Assembly: GCF_014224355.1 (NCBI RefSeq)
Contig: NZ_VNWP01000014.1
Coordinates: 1 to 64,000 of the forward strand
DNA: 64,000 nucleotides
Direction: 5' to 3'
Origin: Synechococcus sp. BSA11S
Lineage (GTDB): Bacteria > Cyanobacteriota > Cyanobacteriia > PCC-6307 > Cyanobiaceae
Part shown: piece by piece, positions 7,251 to 14,603 of the stretch
How the letters are laid out: each line of letters starts with the position of its first letter
How positions within the stretch are numbered: position 1 is the stretch's first letter
Made by a program: the position numbers and the translations under genes
Notes under the pieces: model-generated
What the model was told of the DNA's origin: nothing
Databases searched by the model: none
Seen by the model: only the letters and a program-made list of their open reading frames with translations

Positions 7251-8257
7251 TCCCCGAAGGCCTGCCGCAGATCGGCCGCGTTGCGGCGCATCACCGACAG
7301 ATAGGTGGCCGGATCACGGGAGGCCTGCTCGCTCGCCGTTTCCAGCGGATCGAACACCACCACCTTCACCCCCAGATCCTTTGCCAGGGCGTTGAAGGAG
7401 CGGTTGCCCTCCTGCGGCTCGCTCAGCAGAGCCTTGAGCTGGCTGCTCTTCACCGCCGCCGCCACTCGCTGCAGATCAGCCGGCGAGGGATTGAGCTCGG
7501 GCACATCCACCAGGAACTCAGCCTTGAGGCCATAGCGCTGGGCGAAGTAGGGGGCGAAGTCGTGGAAGGCCACGAACGTTTTGCCCCGATAGGGCTGGAG
7601 CTGAGCGGCGATCTCACTGTTGAGCTGCTTCAGCTCGGCGGTGTAGGCGGCTGCGTTGCGCCGGTATCCCTCCGCGCAGCTGGGATCGGCCTTCACGAGG
7701 CCATCGCGGATGGTCTCCACCTGCTGCACCGCCCGCAGTGGATCCAGCCAGATGTGGGGATTCACAGCGTCGTGATCATGGCGATGACCGTGGCTCTGCT
7801 CCTCGCCATGGCCGTCGCCATGGCCGTCGTCATGGGCGTCGTCATGGTGCTCCGTGCCCAGGGTGGCGACACCGCGGCTGGAATCAATCACCTTCAGCTG
7901 GGGATTGTCAGCGGAGGTCACGAGCTTGTCGAGGAAGCTCTCCATCTCCAGGCCGTTCTTCACCAGCACCCGGGCCTGGCGCAGGGCGGTCAGGTCCCCC
8001 GGCCTGGCCTGGAAATCGTGGGGGCCCGTGCTGGGAGGAATCAGTGCGGTAACGGTGGCGCAGTCGCCGGCCACGGCTCTGGTGAACAGGGTGATCGGCA
8101 GGAAGGTGGTGACCACCATGAACGCCCCGTCTGCTCCGGCATCAGGGGGCTCCTGGCGGGGCGCGCCGCAGGCGGCCAACAGCAGGGCCCCGCACACCAC
8201 CCCGGTCCGCCTCAACAGGTCCTGGAGCCCGGCAGGAGCACGCATCCGCAGCCACAT
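7247..8257 (-). CDS. znuA: Zinc ABC transporter substrate-binding lipoprotein ZnuA
   Basis: A 336-residue periplasmic zinc-binding protein of the cluster-A1 family. An N-terminal lipoprotein signal ends in LLLAAC, so it should be anchored in the membrane. A His/Asp-rich loop at about residues 134-165 is the feature that marks zinc-specific ZnuA proteins; it is followed by NPHIWLDP, which carries one of the metal-ligand histidines, and by later motifs AFHDFAPYF and LLSEPQEG. The in-frame ATG at 8275 would lie across the Zur palindrome, so I favour 8257, with 8245 also possible. The gene heads the ABC genes but could also be co-transcribed from cobW-2 and the WD40 gene. Confidence 0.93.
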   Translation of the reverse strand: MWLRMRAPAGLQDLLRRTGVVCGALLLAACGAPRQEPPDAGADGAFMVVTTFLPITLFTRAVAGDCATVTALIPPSTGPHDFQARPGDLTALRQARVLVKNGLEMESFLDKLVTSADNPQLKVIDSSRGVATLGTEHHDDAHDDGHGDGHGEEQSHGHRHDHDAVNPHIWLDPLRAVQQVETIRDGLVKADPSCAEGYRRNAAAYTAELKQLNSEIAAQLQPYRGKTFVAFHDFAPYFAQRYGLKAEFLVDVPELNPSPADLQRVAAAVKSSQLKALLSEPQEGNRSFNALAKDLGVKVVVFDPLETASEQASRDPATYLSVMRRNAADLRQAFGE

Positions 8258-8260
8258 TGT

Positions 8261-8273
8261 GAGAACGGTTCTC
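8261..8273. promoter_or_regulatory. Predicted Zur operator 2 (at the znuA start)
   Basis: GAGAAC-G-GTTCTC, a perfect 6-1-6 palindrome extended by T and A on the flanks. It sits three bases before the favoured znuA start codon and only three bases from the stop of the WD40 gene, so any promoter here must lie within the end of that gene. Binding by Zur would block znuA transcription or initiation when zinc is sufficient. It matches the boxes at 1343 and 10411. Confidence 0.85.
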
Positions 8274-8276
8274 ATT

Positions 8277-9389
8277 CTAAGGCTTGGACCGGAAGCCAGC
8301 CCCGGCGCGCTGGCTCTGCCGTTCGCGCGGCGGCACCGCTACCGGCCACAGCCACCAGCGACCGTTGGCATCACCGGCCGCCAGGTGCCGGCCATCCGGT
8401 CGCCAGGCCAGAGCGTTGAAGCCGCTGCCCTGGCCCTTGAGCGGCTGCAACATCCGACCTCGGCCATCCCAGAGCACCACGCTGCCGTCGCTGGAGGCAC
8501 TGGCCAGCAGGGTGCTGCCGGGCGCAAAGGCCAGTGCATTGATGCGTTTTTCATGCCACAGCAACGGTTCGGGTTGCCAGGCCTTGGACCCCTGCTTCAC
8601 CTGCGTCCACAGGATCACGGCCTCTGCGGCAGCACTGGCCAGCAGCGGGGCCAGGCGGCCGGGCTGCTCGCTCCAGGCCAGCTGGCGCACCTTGGCGGGG
8701 AAACCGCTGAATTGCCAGGGCTGGCCGTGACAGCCCTGCGGCCACACCAGCAGGGAGCGATCCAGCATCCCGCAGGCCAGATGGTGCCCCGGGCCGGAGA
8801 AGGCCAGGGCCAGGCCGGCCGAGGCGATCGGGTTGCGCAGCGGCGGATCGGCCGGCGCGCCCAGGCAAAGCTGCCACAACACCAGCTCACCGTGGCAGCT
8901 GGCAGCCAGCTGCACCCCGTCGGCGCTCCAGGCGAGGGCCTGAATGGTGCCGGGCAACTGCAGCGGTGGCTCACGCCACTGGCGGCTGGCCCCATCCCAG
9001 AGCCGCAGCTCACGCCCGGCCGCCACCGCCAGCAGCAGGCCACCCGGCTGCCAGGCCGCCGCATCAATCCAGCCGCCCCCTAACGGGATCGAATCCATGG
9101 CCAACGGCCGCACCCCGGTGCCGCCCAGTTCCCAGAGCAGCAGCTCGCCGCTCTGGCCGGCGGCCATCAGGAACTGGCCATCGCTGCTGAAGCCCACCAC
9201 ATCGAGGCTGCTGTCGCGGTCGCCGCGCAGCAGTTCCTCACAGCCGGCGAGGAAGTCGAGCAGAAGCAATTCACCACCGGCGCTCGCGATCGCCAGAAAC
9301 TCTCCGTCGGCCGACCAGGCCAGGGCCGAGATCGGCTGCTGCAGATCACCGCAGAGCCGTTCGCTCACCAGCGGAGCCGAGGTTGCCAT
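8277..9389 (-). CDS. WD40-repeat protein in the zinc operon
   Basis: A 370-residue protein built of WD40-type repeats, expected to form a seven-bladed propeller that acts as a binding scaffold. Repeat signatures are easy to see: ALAWSADGEFLAIASAGGEL, VVGFSSDGQFLMAAG, ALAWSADGVQLAAS, ALAFAPGSTLLASASSDGSV and ALAWRPDGRHLAAGD. There is no signal peptide, so it is probably cytosolic. The start at 9389 lies 7 bases after the cobW-2 stop; an in-frame start farther upstream would run into cobW-2. Its position between a Zur-linked CobW and znuA suggests a role in zinc delivery, perhaps holding a client for CobW; that is inference. Confidence 0.8.
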   Translation of the reverse strand: MATSAPLVSERLCGDLQQPISALAWSADGEFLAIASAGGELLLLDFLAGCEELLRGDRDSSLDVVGFSSDGQFLMAAGQSGELLLWELGGTGVRPLAMDSIPLGGGWIDAAAWQPGGLLLAVAAGRELRLWDGASRQWREPPLQLPGTIQALAWSADGVQLAASCHGELVLWQLCLGAPADPPLRNPIASAGLALAFSGPGHHLACGMLDRSLLVWPQGCHGQPWQFSGFPAKVRQLAWSEQPGRLAPLLASAAAEAVILWTQVKQGSKAWQPEPLLWHEKRINALAFAPGSTLLASASSDGSVVLWDGRGRMLQPLKGQGSGFNALAWRPDGRHLAAGDANGRWWLWPVAVPPRERQSQRAGAGFRSKP

Positions 9390-9396
9390 CGAGAGC

Positions 9397-10380
9397 TCAG
9401 GCGACACAGGCCAGGAAGCCGGCTCGCAGGGCCTCGGCATCGAGATCACGGCCGATGATCACCAACTCGGTGCGGCGCAGCTCCGCGGGCTTCCAGGGGC
9501 GATCGAAATCGCCATCGAGCAGCATGTGCACTGACTGGAACACGTAGCGACGGGCCTCTCCCTGCAGCTGGATGATGCCCTTCATCCGGAACAGATCAGG
9601 GCCGCGCTCGGCCACCAGATCCGACAGCCAGCGCCCCAGCTTCTCGAGGTCCATCGGCCGTTCCTCCACCAGGGCCACCGAGCCCACGGCATCGTCGTGC
9701 TCATGGGTGTGCTCGTCCACCAAAAAGCCCGGATCGAGACTCAGGGCCCGCTCCAGCTCAAAGGCTTCCACCCCCAGCAGCTCCGGCATCGGCACATCGG
9801 CGTTCTCGCTCGTGATCAGGCGGGCCACGGGGTTGATGGCGCGCACCCGCCGCTCGATCGCCGCCCGATCGGCATCGCTCACCAGATCGGCCTTGTTGAG
9901 CACCAGCACATCGGCAAAGGCCAGCTGCTCCTGCACTTCCTCGGCCTCCCAGTGCTGCTCCACATGCTTGAGGTCCACGAGCGTCACCACGGCATCCAGC
10001 CGCAGCTCATCGCGCAGGTCTTCATCCACAAAGAACGTCTGGATCACCGGCGCCGGATCGGCCAGGCCGGTGGTTTCAATCACCAGGTGATCGAAGCGGT
10101 CGCGACGCTTCATCAGGTTGCCGATGATCCGGATGAGATCGCCGCGCACGGTGCAGCAGATGCAGCCGTTGTTCATCTCGAAGATCTCCTCATCGGCATC
10201 CACCACCAGCTGGTTATCGATGCCCACCTCCCCGAATTCATTCACGATGACCGCCACCTTGAGGCCGTGCTCATGGGTGAGGATCCGGTTGAGCAATGTG
10301 GTCTTGCCGGCACCGAGGTAACCGGTGAGCACGGTCACCGGCAGGCGCTCGGTGGCGGGAACAGGGCTGGAGAAGGCCAT
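9397..10380 (-). CDS. COG0523/CobW family zinc-linked GTPase 2
   Basis: A 327-residue COG0523 GTPase paralogous to the one at 1370-2431. Walker A GYLGAGKTT is at about residues 19-27, the CxCC motif is in NNGCICCTVRGDL, ETTGLADPAPV is the switch II region and LNKADLV the guanine-specificity motif. The interdomain histidine-rich stretch is short here (EHTHEHDD). The C-terminal CobW domain (FRMKGIIQL to VIIGRDLDAEAL) is complete. The ATG at 10380 was chosen because the Zur operator lies about 30 bases upstream. It is divergent from zur and leads the leftward WD40-znuACB set. Two paralogues under the same operator suggest different metal clients or a constitutive-versus-stress pair. Confidence 0.9.
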   Translation of the reverse strand: MAFSSPVPATERLPVTVLTGYLGAGKTTLLNRILTHEHGLKVAVIVNEFGEVGIDNQLVVDADEEIFEMNNGCICCTVRGDLIRIIGNLMKRRDRFDHLVIETTGLADPAPVIQTFFVDEDLRDELRLDAVVTLVDLKHVEQHWEAEEVQEQLAFADVLVLNKADLVSDADRAAIERRVRAINPVARLITSENADVPMPELLGVEAFELERALSLDPGFLVDEHTHEHDDAVGSVALVEERPMDLEKLGRWLSDLVAERGPDLFRMKGIIQLQGEARRYVFQSVHMLLDGDFDRPWKPAELRRTELVIIGRDLDAEALRAGFLACVA

Positions 10381-10410
10381 GGCCGGAGGGGAGCCGAAGC
10401 CCCGTATGCT

Positions 10411-10423
10411 GAGAATGGTTCTC
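10411..10423. promoter_or_regulatory. Predicted Zur operator 3 (divergent cobW-2 / zur)
   Basis: GAGAAT-G-GTTCTC lies in the 76-bp space between the divergent cobW-2 (start 10380) and zur (start 10457). The arms differ from a perfect palindrome by one base (T for C). One bound repressor dimer could control both directions, which would give autoregulation of zur. The box resembles those at 1343 and 8261. Confidence 0.82.
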
Positions 10424-10456
10424 GTTTTAGCAGGTTGCGCACCTGGCGGTCCGCCC

Positions 10457-10894
10457 ATGGCTCCACACGCCCATCCCACCGATCCCAGCGACATGCCCCT
10501 GGGGCCCCGGCAGCGGGCCCTGCTGGCCGTGCTCCAGGCGGCGGATGCCGAGCTCAGCGGCCAGGAGCTGCATGAACGGCTCAAGCAGGCGTCGCAGCGG
10601 CATGGCCTGGCCACCGTGTACCGGAACCTGCGACTCCTCCAACGCTCTGGTCTGGTGCGCTGCCGCAAGTTGACCAATGGGGAGAGCGTCTATGCCCCGC
10701 TGGAGCGCGATGACCATCACCTGACCTGCGTGAGCTGCGGCCACAGCGAACCGTTGCCAATCTGCCCGGTGGCAACGGGTGGTCTCGGCCTGACGAAGGT
10801 CTTGCTGCAGGGATTCAAGCCGCTGTTTCACACCTTCGAGATCCACGGCCTCTGCCGTTCCTGCCAGCAGAGCGAACCCTTGGCCCATGGCTGA
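10457..10894 (+). CDS. zur: Zinc uptake regulator, Fur family
   Basis: A 145-residue Fur-family repressor. The winged helix covers residues 15-82, with the recognition region HGLATVYRNLRLLQRSGLV (residues 49-67), typical of Fur proteins. The dimerisation domain starts with HHLTCVSCG. The structural zinc site is intact as Cys91-x-x-Cys94 and Cys133-x-x-Cys136. Zur rather than Fur is inferred from the neighbours (znuABC, two CobW genes) and from the shared palindrome. The ATG at 10457 gives the usual family length; an upstream in-frame start would run back through the operator. The last 8 bases overlap the following FAD-binding gene, so the two are probably co-translated. Confidence 0.9.
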   Translation: MAPHAHPTDPSDMPLGPRQRALLAVLQAADAELSGQELHERLKQASQRHGLATVYRNLRLLQRSGLVRCRKLTNGESVYAPLERDDHHLTCVSCGHSEPLPICPVATGGLGLTKVLLQGFKPLFHTFEIHGLCRSCQQSEPLAHG

Positions 10895-12074
10895 TCTTGT
10901 GATGGTCGGGGCCGGACCCCAGGCCCTCACCCTCAGTTGTCTATTGCTGCAGAAACGCCCGCGGCTGCATCGCCGCCTCAGGATCGTGGATCCCAGCGGC
11001 CGCTGGCTGAGCCGCTGGCAGCGCCAGATGGAGCGCTACGAAATTCCCTGGCTGCGGTCGCCCTCGCCCCATCACCCCCATCCAAATGCCCATGCCCTGC
11101 GGCGCTTTGCCCACCGCCAGCAGCGCCATCGACAGCTGGAAGGTGCGTATGGACTGCCGCACACCGATCTCTTCGCTGCCTTCTGCCGCGAGGTGATCAG
11201 CGAGTTTGCGCTGGAGGGGCGTGTGCAGGCAGCGAGCGTCGAGCACATCAGCCTTCCAGCGAACGGCAAGGGCCCGCTCGAGCTATCGCTCAGTGATGGG
11301 ACATCAGTGCAGGCCGGGAGGGTGGTGATCGCGACGGGCAGCGGGAGCCCGCAGTTGCCTGCCTGGATCAAGGGCATCGGAGGCGAGGCCCCGGCAGACG
11401 CCGTGCAGCACAGCGATGCGATTTATCTGCCGGCGCTACGTCTGCGCCCTGGTGAACGGATCCTGATTGTCGGCGGCGGGCTCACCAGTGCCCATCTCAG
11501 CCTCGGGGCACTGCGGCGCGGCGCCAAGGTGCAGTTGCTGTGCCGCAGTGGCCTGAAACAGAGGCCTTTCGATGCCGATCCCGGCTGGCTGGGCCCCAAG
11601 TACCTCAAGGGCTTTCATGCGGAACCCTGCATGCACCACCGCCGCCACCTCGTCCTGGAGGCACGGGATGGCGGTTCGATCACGCCGGAGGCTGCAGCAG
11701 AGCTCAGGCAGGCCCAACGACGCGGCGAACTCCAGCTTCATGAACTCTGCGAGGTGCAGGCTGCACGCTGGAGTTCCGATCAGTGGGAGATTGTCTGCAC
11801 CGGAGGCCAGCGGCTTTCCTCTGATCGGATCTGGCTCGCCACGGGGCATCGTCAGGGCGTCAGCCAGCACCCGCTGTTGCAGCAGCTGCATCAGCAACAG
11901 CCGATTGAACTGGTGGATGACTGGCCGGTTCTCGGGTCTGATCTGCGCTGGCCAGGAATCCCTGTGCACCTGATGGGCGGCCTCACTGCCCTACAGATAG
12001 GCCCGGCGGCCCGCAATCTCTTCGGAGGACGGGAGGCCGCCCAACGCATCTGCCGGGCTGTGGTCAAGCAGTGA
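10887..12074 (+). CDS. FAD/NAD(P)-binding protein coupled to zur
   Basis: A 395-residue flavoprotein-like protein with two dinucleotide-binding motifs: VMVGAGPQAL at the N-terminus (FAD) and ILIVGGGLTSAHL near residue 195 (NAD(P)H). It also has the second-FAD-motif stretch VVIATGSGSP and a C-terminal IWLATGHRQG. This layout fits the lysine/ornithine N-monooxygenase-like or FAD-NAD(P)-binding (COG4529-like) group, so an oxidoreductase or hydroxylase role is possible. The substrate is unknown. The start codon lies inside the end of zur (8-base overlap), a coupling that makes a zinc-related role or shared regulation likely. GC-rich hairpins follow it. Confidence 0.75.
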   Translation: MADLVMVGAGPQALTLSCLLLQKRPRLHRRLRIVDPSGRWLSRWQRQMERYEIPWLRSPSPHHPHPNAHALRRFAHRQQRHRQLEGAYGLPHTDLFAAFCREVISEFALEGRVQAASVEHISLPANGKGPLELSLSDGTSVQAGRVVIATGSGSPQLPAWIKGIGGEAPADAVQHSDAIYLPALRLRPGERILIVGGGLTSAHLSLGALRRGAKVQLLCRSGLKQRPFDADPGWLGPKYLKGFHAEPCMHHRRHLVLEARDGGSITPEAAAELRQAQRRGELQLHELCEVQAARWSSDQWEIVCTGGQRLSSDRIWLATGHRQGVSQHPLLQQLHQQQPIELVDDWPVLGSDLRWPGIPVHLMGGLTALQIGPAARNLFGGREAAQRICRAVVKQ

Positions 12075-12101
12075 TGGACGGCCACCACCCGCCATGCAAT
12101 A

Positions 12102-12146
12102 GCCCCGGGGGGCCGCAGGCCCGCCGGGGCAAGGGGCCGCAGCCCC
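12102..12146. terminator. GC-rich tandem hairpins after the zur unit
   Basis: GCCCCGG at 12102-12108 pairs with CCGGGGC at 12124-12130, and a second stem GGGGC-CGCA-GCCCC follows at 12133-12146. No T-tract follows, so this is not a textbook intrinsic terminator, but it is placed 27 bases after the stop of the FAD-binding gene and could stop or pause transcription. Confidence 0.4.
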
Positions 12147-12288
12147 TGGCGGCTCACAGCACCGCCACGGTGCCGAGCCTGTAGGTTGCGCTCCAGCCGA
12201 TGTATGAGCTGGGGAAGAATGGACCGAGGCTTCTTGTAGGTGCGGCTACAGCAACATGTGAAGACTGTGATGCGCTTGTCATATCACC

Positions 12289-12375
12289 TTCTAACAACCA
12301 GATACAGAAGACGGGAGCGGAGGTGGTTCGACGAGGCAACATAACCTTGCCCGCTTCTGATCTGGAGTGTTAGGC
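12289..12375 (+). repeat. attC-like imperfect palindrome, copy 2
   Basis: The outer arms TTCTAAC (12289-12295) and GTTAGGC (12369-12375) pair with two terminal G-T wobbles. GTTAGGC fits the integron R' consensus GTTRRRY. CCAGAT (12298-12303) pairs with ATCTGG (12360-12365), a single unpaired A12304 follows, CAGAAG (12305-12310) pairs perfectly with CTTCTG (12354-12359), A12311 is unpaired, then CGGG pairs with CCCG. The arms and the positions of the unpaired bases match the copy at 249-333, but the loop sequence is unrelated, which is the pattern expected of attC sites of one integron family. No cassette gene is obvious just upstream. Confidence 0.65.
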
Positions 12376-12688
12376 GCGAAGTCTTGGGGCCAGACCGTCT
12401 CTTGTCTGCGATCTCAAGATGGTTGCCTCATTGAACGCTGCGCCCCAGTCGGCGAGTGAAGTTAGTGCCTCGTACCAAGATCCAGCGGCCATGCACCCCA
12501 ACCGCTGACCTGAGGAGGATGGGCAATTGCGACCACTGTGATTCAGGATCCATGCCATGGTCATTGCTGGCTGGCGATCGCGGCCGACGACTTGCTGGAG
12601 AGCCCGGGTTGCGCTTCATGTTCATATCGGAATGGAGCGCTCCGCCGCGGCTGCGCATGTCAGAATGTTGATCAGCGATCTTGCTGGA
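12376..12688. other. Gene-poor stretch between attC-like site and globin
   Basis: No supported gene lies here. The reading frame that contains the globin is open from 12557, but the first 36-44 codons have no globin similarity and look like untranslated leader. A cyanobacterial GCGATCGC palindrome sits at 12574-12581. I see no clear promoter. Confidence 0.35.
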
Positions 12689-13171
12689 ATGATTACTCCT
12701 GAAACGATTGAGATTGTTAAATCAACAGCTCCTGTTGTTCGGGAGCACGGAGAAAAGATAACTGCGAGAATGTATGAGATCGCTTTTCAGGAGCGCCCCG
12801 ATTACAGGCTTGGATTTGGCAATACTTTCATGCAGCATTTTGACGGAGGCGGGCAAGCCAAAAAGCTGGCCAGCTCCATCTACGCCTATGCAACGCACAT
12901 TGATAAGTTGGATGAGCTGGCGGCAGCCGTTGATCACATTGCTCATCGGCACGTGAATGCCAGGATTCTTCCTGAGCAATACCCCCTGATTGGCGAAAAA
13001 CTCCTGCAAGCCATGAAAGAGGTTTTGGGTGCAGCTGCCACTGACGAAATCATTGACGCTTGGCGAGAAGCCTATAGCGCACTGGCCAGCGTCTTTATCG
13101 AGGCAGAGGCAAAGCTTTACAGGGAGAACGACCAAAAACACCTTGATCGGCTGGCCTCGGGCGATGGCTGA
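12689..13171 (+). CDS. Single-domain globin of the flavohaemoglobin type
   Basis: A 160-residue globin that matches the haem domain of flavohaemoglobins (Hmp) but has no FAD/NAD reductase domain after it. ITPETIEIVKSTAPVV at the start, the MYEIAF region around the distal helix B, and IAHRHVNARILPEQYP with the proximal haem histidine are all family-typical. Roles known for such globins are binding or detoxifying NO and O2. The ATG at 12689 fits the family N-terminus; the ATG at 12665 is an alternative. It is AT-richer than neighbours such as the zinc genes, hinting at acquisition, and it lies just after the attC-like site. The end overlaps the racemase-like gene by 8 bases. Confidence 0.88.
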   Translation: MITPETIEIVKSTAPVVREHGEKITARMYEIAFQERPDYRLGFGNTFMQHFDGGGQAKKLASSIYAYATHIDKLDELAAAVDHIAHRHVNARILPEQYPLIGEKLLQAMKEVLGAAATDEIIDAWREAYSALASVFIEAEAKLYRENDQKHLDRLASGDG

Positions 13172-13870
13172 GGCGTGGCTGATTGAACCGCAGGAGCAGC
13201 CTCAGTACATCGACCGACTGCCCGACTGTCTCACCGCTTACGCCGAGCCCAGCGTGAGCTTTGAGGTCCACGGGGTCTCTCCCCCGGATCGCTATCTCAG
13301 CGCGCTGAGCGAATTCCGCTGCGCGGACCAGGCCATCCGCCATGCGATCCAGGCCGAGCAACAGGGATACGACGCCTTTTTGATCGCTCACTTTCAGGAG
13401 CTGGGGCTGGTGGAGTGTCGTTCCGCCGTGGAGATCCCCGTCGTCGGTCTCGTCACCATCAACCCCGCCTTGATCCCCAGGCATCGCGACCAGATCGCTC
13501 ACCTCGGCCTCGGGCAACGGGCGGTTGGCGTTCGGGCGATCGACACGCAGGTTGCGAGCTGCACACAGGCGTTTGAGGATGATCACGGTGACCTGCAGGT
13601 CAACGACGAGTTCTGCCGGCAGGGCTCCCCCTGGTTGAAGCGGGGGCTGAAGTCATCATCCCGTCAGGTGGTCTGCCGATGTTGTTGCTCGCGCGCGAGC
13701 CCAACGTCACGGTTGGCGGAGTCACTGTGCTCAACGGCATCGCCGTGGTCACGGCCATGACGGAAGTGGCGTTGAAGCTCAGGCGCCTCACCGGTGTCGC
13801 CGCCAGCCGTCAGGGCACCTCTGCCAAGGCTCCGACCGAAGCCATCCAGAAATTCCTCGCGACCCGCTGA
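13164..13870 (+). pseudogene. Asp/Glu racemase-family gene with a frameshift
   Basis: The first part (13164 to about 13621) encodes a protein beginning MAEAWLIEPQEQPQYIDRLP, with HFQELGLVECRSAVEIPVVG typical of the Asp/Glu/hydantoin racemase superfamily. At about 13622 the family-like sequence moves to another frame and continues as LPLVEAGAEVIIPSGGLP, then NVTVGGVTVLNGIAVVTAMT to the stop at 13870. One base appears to be missing in the run around CAGGGCTCCCCCTGG. Read as written, the protein ends with an unrelated tail at 13760. It could be a true pseudogene, a sequencing error in a C-run, or rarely a programmed shift. The start overlaps the globin stop by 8 bases, so both were probably one operon. 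Confidence 0.75.
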
Positions 13871-13880
13871 CCCCCTCCCC

Positions 13881-14603
13881 ATGCACCGGCAACCGATCGT
13901 GATCCTCGGGGGCTTCCTGATCAGCCCGGCGGCCTACGCCCCGATGACCGCCCGGCTCGAGCAGTTGAGTGGTCAGCCGGTGCAACTGGTGCCCGTGGGC
14001 AAGGCCGAATGGTTGCTCACGGTGTTCGCCTTTGCCTGGGCGGGGATCCTCGATCGGGTCGCGACCGCCGCTGCCGAGCTGGCCTTGCAGTCGCCCACCG
14101 GCAAGGTGACGCTGATCGGACACAGCTCCGGCGGGATCATGCTGCGGCTCTTCCTGGATGACGCCCCTTTCCAGGGTCGGCGTTACGACGGCAAGGCCCT
14201 TGCCGACACCCTGGTGATGCTCGGCAGCCCCCATACGGCCTTGAAGGCCACGGTGCTGCGCAAGATGGTGCAGCGGCGTCTGCCGGGTGCGACTTTCGCC
14301 GATCGGGTCAGGTATGTCTCGGTGGCGGGAGACCTGGATCTGGACACGGCCACCCCCATGGCCCAGCGCCTGGCGCCCACGGCCTACCGCAACAGCACCG
14401 GCGATGCCGCCGATCGGGGCGATGGCCTGGTGCCGGTGTCGTCGGCCCTGCTGGAGGGCTCCACCCCGCTGGTCCTGCCAGGTGTTGCCCACGGCGGTGC
14501 CTTCGGGCCCAGCTGGTACGGCAGCCCGGAGGTGGTGGAGCGCTGGTGGGCCATGGCTCAGGACGCCGGCTCCAGCAGCTCCGTCAGCGTCACGAACCGG
14601 TAG
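13881..14603 (+). CDS. Alpha/beta hydrolase (lipase-like)
   Basis: A 240-residue hydrolase starting with RQPIVILGGFLISPAAY, where the Gly-Gly stretch fits the oxyanion hole. The nucleophile elbow is GHSSGG (Ser at about residue 78). DRGDGLVPVSSALLEG supplies a plausible acid, and VLPGVAHGGAFG the catalytic histidine. This order is typical of small lipase/esterase-like cyanobacterial proteins. It starts 10 bases after the racemase-family gene and may be part of that operon. The final 46 bases overlap the 3' end of the opposite-strand polysaccharide deacetylase. The substrate is unknown. Confidence 0.78.
   Translation: MHRQPIVILGGFLISPAAYAPMTARLEQLSGQPVQLVPVGKAEWLLTVFAFAWAGILDRVATAAAELALQSPTGKVTLIGHSSGGIMLRLFLDDAPFQGRRYDGKALADTLVMLGSPHTALKATVLRKMVQRRLPGATFADRVRYVSVAGDLDLDTATPMAQRLAPTAYRNSTGDAADRGDGLVPVSSALLEGSTPLVLPGVAHGGAFGPSWYGSPEVVERWWAMAQDAGSSSSVSVTNR

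Noticed and set aside
1343-10423. Reading the three palindromes as Fur (iron) boxes
   Set aside because: The boxes resemble Fur sites in form, but every adjacent gene is zinc-linked and a Zur-type Fur protein is encoded among them.
12557-12688. A longer globin start at 12557
   Set aside because: The added residues have no globin similarity and an odd Arg/Trp-rich make-up; the family start fits 12689.
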